Position numbers and translations under genes: made by a program
In this document: piece after piece, positions 21,647 through 24,371 of the stretch
How positions within the stretch are numbered: position 1 is the first letter of the stretch
How the letters are laid out: each line of letters opens with the position of its first letter
The notes under the pieces: generated by a model
Told to the model about the DNA's origin: nothing
Seen by the model: only the letters and a program-made list of their open reading frames with translations
The model's database searches: none
Origin: a virus
Direction: 5' to 3' (one strand)
IMG/VR virus record: IMGVR_UViG_3300043464_000319
Location: 1 to 24,371 of that record
DNA: 24,371 nt

Positions 21647-22948
21647 ATGAAAATAAATAAGGCTTCTTGGGTTACTGATGGCGACAACGTTCGCTTATCA
21701 ATGCCCCTTACCAAGGTAGACCAAGGACGAAGAATCGTCTCAGGTTTTGCATCTCTGGATAATCTAGACAAGCAAAACGACATTGTTACTACAGAAGCAT
21801 CTATGAATGCATTTGCAAAATTCCGTGGGAATATTAGAGAAATGCATCAACCATCAGCAGTAGGCAAGATGGTTTCATTTAAAGAAGAAAAGTATTTTGA
21901 TCCAGAATCAAAGAAGTTTTATAAGGGTGTTTATGTTTCTGCATACATCTCTAAGGGTGCACAAGATGCATGGGAAAAAGTTCTAGATGGAACTTATACT
22001 GGTTTTTCTATTGGTGGAAGAATGAATAAGTGGGACGACGCATATGACGAAAAGTCAGATGAACAAATTAGAATTATTAAAGACTATGATCTCATTGAGT
22101 TGTCATTAGTTGATAGCCCAGCCAACCAATTTGCCAGCATAATGTCTGTTGAAAAAGTAGATGGTGTTGATGTTATTAAGGGTGATGAAACAGTTCTAGA
22201 AAACGTATTTTACGATAAGGAATCTGGTATAGTAGTTACCTCAGAAGAAGAAACGCAGATTAGTCCTGTATCTGGAGAAGAGATGCAGAATATTGGTTTT
22301 GTTGAAAAAACTGATTCTGAAAAAGCAGACATGATAAAATTCTTAGTTGATAGTGCTAAAGGCATTAGAACTTCTAAGATTAACAAGGAGGTAAACCATA
22401 TGACAGAAGCAACAGAAGTATTAGATACTCCAGTTGAAAATGCAGAGGTTGCTCCAGAGGCACAGCCAGCAGAAGTTGTTGAAACTCCTGCAGTCGCTGA
22501 AGAAGCAGTGGTTGCTGAAGAAGCACCTGCAGCAGAAGCAGTTGATGGTAGTGCAGAATCTACTGATGCAGAGGAAGCACCAGTAGAAGAAGAGAAGACA
22601 GAAGAAGCAGTTGCTAATGCAGTTGCTGATGTTAAAGAAGAAGTTGCTAAGGCACTTGCTGAAATTAACGCTTCTCTTACTAATGCCTTTGGCGATCTCG
22701 CTGCAACCGTTAAGTCTCTTCACGAGCAGGTAGCAGCAGTAACGAAGTCTCTTGATAATGTAACTGGAGAAGTTAACAGTATCAAAGGAAACTTCAATGA
22801 GTTTGGCAAGCGAGTTGATGCCGTAGTTGCAGACACCGCTTTCCGCAAGTCTGGCGATCTAGGCGAGATCGTGCAGTTTGAGCCTGTGAAGGTTCAAAAA
22901 TCCCTATGGGGCGGTCGTTTCCTCAAATCAACCGACCTATTAAACTAA
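21647..22948 (+). CDS. Prohead protease fused to scaffold, 433 aa
   Basis: Residues about 15-170 are a HK97-type (U35) prohead protease. His67 ('NIREMHQPS'), Ser121 ('YTGFSIGG') and Glu151 ('DLIELSLVDSP') correspond in order and spacing to the His-Ser-Glu set of the family. It would process the scaffold and capsid during head maturation. Residues about 250-330 are an acidic Ala/Glu/Pro/Val-rich stretch. About 330-400 is a helical coiled-coil-like region ('AAVTKSLDNVTGEVNSIKGN'), ending in a basic tail, which fits an assembly scaffold. An in-frame ATG at 22400 with a near-perfect Shine-Dalgarno sequence probably yields the scaffold alone. The start has only a very short leader behind the -10 box. 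Confidence 0.85.
   Translation: MKINKASWVTDGDNVRLSMPLTKVDQGRRIVSGFASLDNLDKQNDIVTTEASMNAFAKFRGNIREMHQPSAVGKMVSFKEEKYFDPESKKFYKGVYVSAYISKGAQDAWEKVLDGTYTGFSIGGRMNKWDDAYDEKSDEQIRIIKDYDLIELSLVDSPANQFASIMSVEKVDGVDVIKGDETVLENVFYDKESGIVVTSEEETQISPVSGEEMQNIGFVEKTDSEKADMIKFLVDSAKGIRTSKINKEVNHMTEATEVLDTPVENAEVAPEAQPAEVVETPAVAEEAVVAEEAPAAEAVDGSAESTDAEEAPVEEEKTEEAVANAVADVKEEVAKALAEINASLTNAFGDLAATVKSLHEQVAAVTKSLDNVTGEVNSIKGNFNEFGKRVDAVVADTAFRKSGDLGEIVQFEPVKVQKSLWGGRFLKSTDLLN
22385..22392 (+). promoter_or_regulatory. Internal Shine-Dalgarno AAGGAGGT inside the protease gene
   Basis: A near-perfect anti-16S match lies 7 nt before the in-frame ATG at 22400, in the middle of the protease-scaffold gene. It is the strongest ribosome site in the head module apart from that of the capsid gene, and it decides a second start. 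Confidence 0.8.
22400..22948 (+). CDS. Internal in-frame start: free scaffold protein, 182 aa
   Basis: Residue 252 of the long protein is a Met whose codon follows AAGGAGGT at the ideal 7-nt distance. Translation from here would give MTEATEVLDTPVENAEVAPE and onward: an acidic Ala/Glu-rich N-terminus, a coiled-coil region and the shared C-terminus, without the protease. Nested protease/scaffold starts are known in lambda (C and Nu3). Excess free scaffold over protease-scaffold fusion is a known need of head assembly. The signal is seen; expression of the short form is inferred. Confidence 0.75.
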   Translation: MTEATEVLDTPVENAEVAPEAQPAEVVETPAVAEEAVVAEEAPAAEAVDGSAESTDAEEAPVEEEKTEEAVANAVADVKEEVAKALAEINASLTNAFGDLAATVKSLHEQVAAVTKSLDNVTGEVNSIKGNFNEFGKRVDAVVADTAFRKSGDLGEIVQFEPVKVQKSLWGGRFLKSTDLLN

Positions 22949-22977
22949 AGATATAAAATCACTAGGAGGTGAACAAT

Positions 22978-24120
22978 ATGTCGGAACAAAATACAGATAT
23001 CGTAAAGAATTATCCTGGATCACCAACCGAGTCACACGCCCATAACGGCGACGGTGCATTCGCATCTGGTGCTATCGGTGGTGCAACAACCACAGATGCC
23101 AACGGTAATCTTTCACCCGCTGCTTCGCTTGGTAACATTGCTACAGCGAACTTCGGATCAACATCTGGCGCAAATGCTGTAAACCCAACTGGAACACCAG
23201 GTGGTATTCTAGCACCAGAGCAGGCTCGTCGCTTCATCGACTACGTGTGGGATGCAACAGTTCTCGCCAAGGATGGTCGTAAAGTTACAATGCGTGCAAA
23301 CACCATGGAACTTGAAAAGGTCAACGTTGGTGAGCGTGTAATCCGTGCTGCTGCTCAGGCACAGCCAGATTTCACAAATGCTGGTGCAACTTTCACAAAG
23401 GTCGAACTTACTACAAAGAAGATTCGTCTTGACTGGGAAGTTTCAGCAGAAGCGCTTGAAGATAATATTGAAGGTGCAGCACTTGAAGATCATCTAGTTC
23501 GCTTGATGACCAATGCTTTCGCTAACGATATTGAAGACCTCGCAATTAACGGCGACGGTTCAACAGGCAACTTCCTTTCAATCATGGAAGGATTCGTCCA
23601 CTTAGCAGGAGATGGTTCTGATGCTCACGAAGCAGCAGTAACAGTCGCTGATGATGCTTGGACAACAAGCGTAATGCAGGATATTATTCTTGCAATGCCA
23701 CGTAAGTACCGTGCACTCAAGAACAATCTTAAGTTCTACGCAGGTACAGATGCATTCCAGGGAATCGTTAAGAACAACGGTACACTTGCAGATGCAATCG
23801 CTGAAGCCTTTGTTAACAAGGGTCCAGGCACAGAGGCAAATCGTCAGTCATACCTTGATGGCGCAGGACAGACATTCGGTGGAGCACGTACAACTCGTGT
23901 TCTCGGAGTAGAAGTCATGGAAGTACCTTACTACCCTGCAGGATATGTCGACTTGACATTCCCACAGAACCGTGTATGGGGCTTCCAGCGTGATATCACA
24001 GTAAATCGTGAATACATCAACAAGAAGGACACAATCGAATACACAGTATTCATCCGCTTTGGTATCCAATGGGAAGAACTTGATGCAGTTGCTTACGCAG
24101 ATGCAGCAGCAAATTCCTAA
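22978..24120 (+). CDS. Major capsid protein, HK97-fold, 380 aa
   Basis: The position after portal and protease/scaffold, the length and the body from about residue 76 match actinophage-type HK97 capsid proteins: 'GGILAPEQARRFIDYVWDAT', 'VGERVIRAAAQAQPDF', 'KIRLDWEVSAEALEDNIEG', then a C-terminal 'ITVNREYINKKDTIEYTVFI' with 'RFGIQWEELDAVAYAD'. Residues 1-75 form a Gly/Ala/Thr/Asn-rich leader that recurs in the next gene. ATG 22978 is chosen because AGGAGGTGA (22964-22972) lies 5 nt before it; GTG at 22969 overlaps this ribosome site. Codon choice looks richer in C-ending codons than in the neighbours, as expected for the most expressed gene. It forms the icosahedral shell. Confidence 0.9.
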   Translation: MSEQNTDIVKNYPGSPTESHAHNGDGAFASGAIGGATTTDANGNLSPAASLGNIATANFGSTSGANAVNPTGTPGGILAPEQARRFIDYVWDATVLAKDGRKVTMRANTMELEKVNVGERVIRAAAQAQPDFTNAGATFTKVELTTKKIRLDWEVSAEALEDNIEGAALEDHLVRLMTNAFANDIEDLAINGDGSTGNFLSIMEGFVHLAGDGSDAHEAAVTVADDAWTTSVMQDIILAMPRKYRALKNNLKFYAGTDAFQGIVKNNGTLADAIAEAFVNKGPGTEANRQSYLDGAGQTFGGARTTRVLGVEVMEVPYYPAGYVDLTFPQNRVWGFQRDITVNREYINKKDTIEYTVFIRFGIQWEELDAVAYADAAANS

Positions 24121-24142
24121 TTAATACTTAGCAATGGCTTAA

Positions 24143-24168
24143 GGGGGGCAGAGTAAAATCTGTCCCTC
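24143..24168 (+). terminator. Stem-loop after the capsid gene, possible partial terminator
   Basis: GGGGGGCAGA (24143-24152) pairs with TCTGTCCCTC (24159-24168), including two G-U pairs, around GTAAAA. Only a short TT follows, so read-through to the next gene is likely. It could protect the 3' end of capsid mRNA or reduce downstream expression. Confidence 0.5.
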
Positions 24169-24189
24169 TTAGTCATATAAAGGAGAGAA

Positions 24190-24371
24190 ATGTCTTATCC
24201 AGGAAATCCAACAGAAGATCATACCCATATTGGTGGTGGCTGCATAGCAGCAGGCGGAACAACAAATACCGTTATAACTAATCCAAACGGAACTATCACA
24301 GAAAACAATGCTTTAGGGTGCATACCTACTGCAAACTTTGGTGAAAATGTAATTGTTTCTGGAACTCCTTC
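24190..24371 (+). CDS. Partial CDS with capsid-like N-terminal leader
   Basis: The first 60 codons are inside the window and the gene continues past the right edge. The start follows AGGAGAG (24181-24187) and is the first ATG after the capsid stem-loop. Residues 3-51 align without gaps to residues 12-60 of the major capsid protein. By hand count 23 of 49 are identical, including 'YPG.PTE.H.H.G.G', a central 'NG' and 'LG.I.TANFG'. The rest of the gene is unseen, so it may be a minor capsid protein, a decoration protein or a second capsid paralogue. A head-completion protein is the common gene at this place in related phages. Confidence 0.6.
   Translation, partial: MSYPGNPTEDHTHIGGGCIAAGGTTNTVITNPNGTITENNALGCIPTANFGENVIVSGTP

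Noticed and set aside
22969-22977. GTG at 22969 as capsid start
   Set aside because: It overlaps the AGGAGGTGA ribosome site, which is correctly spaced for the ATG at 22978.

Overview
The window is a stretch of an AT-rich tailed-phage (caudovirus) genome, or a prophage-like copy of one. It contains an HK97-type head module (portal, prohead protease with scaffold, major capsid), a long series of small fibre and adhesin-type virion proteins, lysis genes, a vitamin B12-dependent ribonucleotide reductase and a sulfotransferase. There is no integrase, terminase, tRNA or rRNA in view. A host among low-GC Actinobacteria, for example freshwater planktonic lineages, is my inference. It rests on the many apparently leaderless genes, promoters that are extended -10 boxes with poor -35 boxes, and the class II reductase. 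No host gene is present to prove it.

Layout. Positions 1-103 (minus strand) hold the start of a gene that runs off the left edge, preceded by a 26-residue membrane mini-protein. A divergent gap leads to a holin-like membrane protein (268-480) and an AT-rich gap with a strong hairpin (706-755). Positions 782-6235 carry a run of small virion/appendage genes: Ig-like proteins, a collagen-like protein, two tandem 100-residue paralogues and four tandem 125-residue paralogues. Next come a DUF6065-like gene (6263-6946), a sulfotransferase (7014-7853) and, convergent to it on the minus strand, a secreted lysozyme-like endolysin (7904-8476). A second fibre cluster (8622-13795) has modular tail-fibre repeat proteins and ends in an intrinsic terminator. 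The class II ribonucleotide reductase (13936-15969) sits alone between terminator and promoter. Then come a 1198-residue LamG-like virion protein (16005-19601), a small gene (19620-20015), portal (20008-21606), protease plus scaffold (21647-22948), major capsid protein (22978-24120), and the start of a gene whose N-terminus copies that of the capsid protein (24190 to the edge).

Regulation. About sixteen TATAAT/TATACT boxes, most with the extended TGN motif, sit immediately before genes. In six cases the box ends only 6-7 nt before the start codon, so the mRNA should begin at or next to the AUG. In others a Shine-Dalgarno sequence lies at the very 5' end of a 10-20 nt leader. Three promoters with other layouts place a stem-loop at the first transcribed bases. 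Within operons, five gene pairs share the stop/start overlap TAATG.

How it works together. The fibre and adhesin proteins probably build a multi-component host-recognition apparatus that diversifies by tandem duplication and domain swapping. The portal, protease/scaffold and capsid proteins build the head. The reductase supplies deoxynucleotides. Holin-like and lysozyme-like proteins release progeny. The sulfotransferase may modify a surface or virion molecule.
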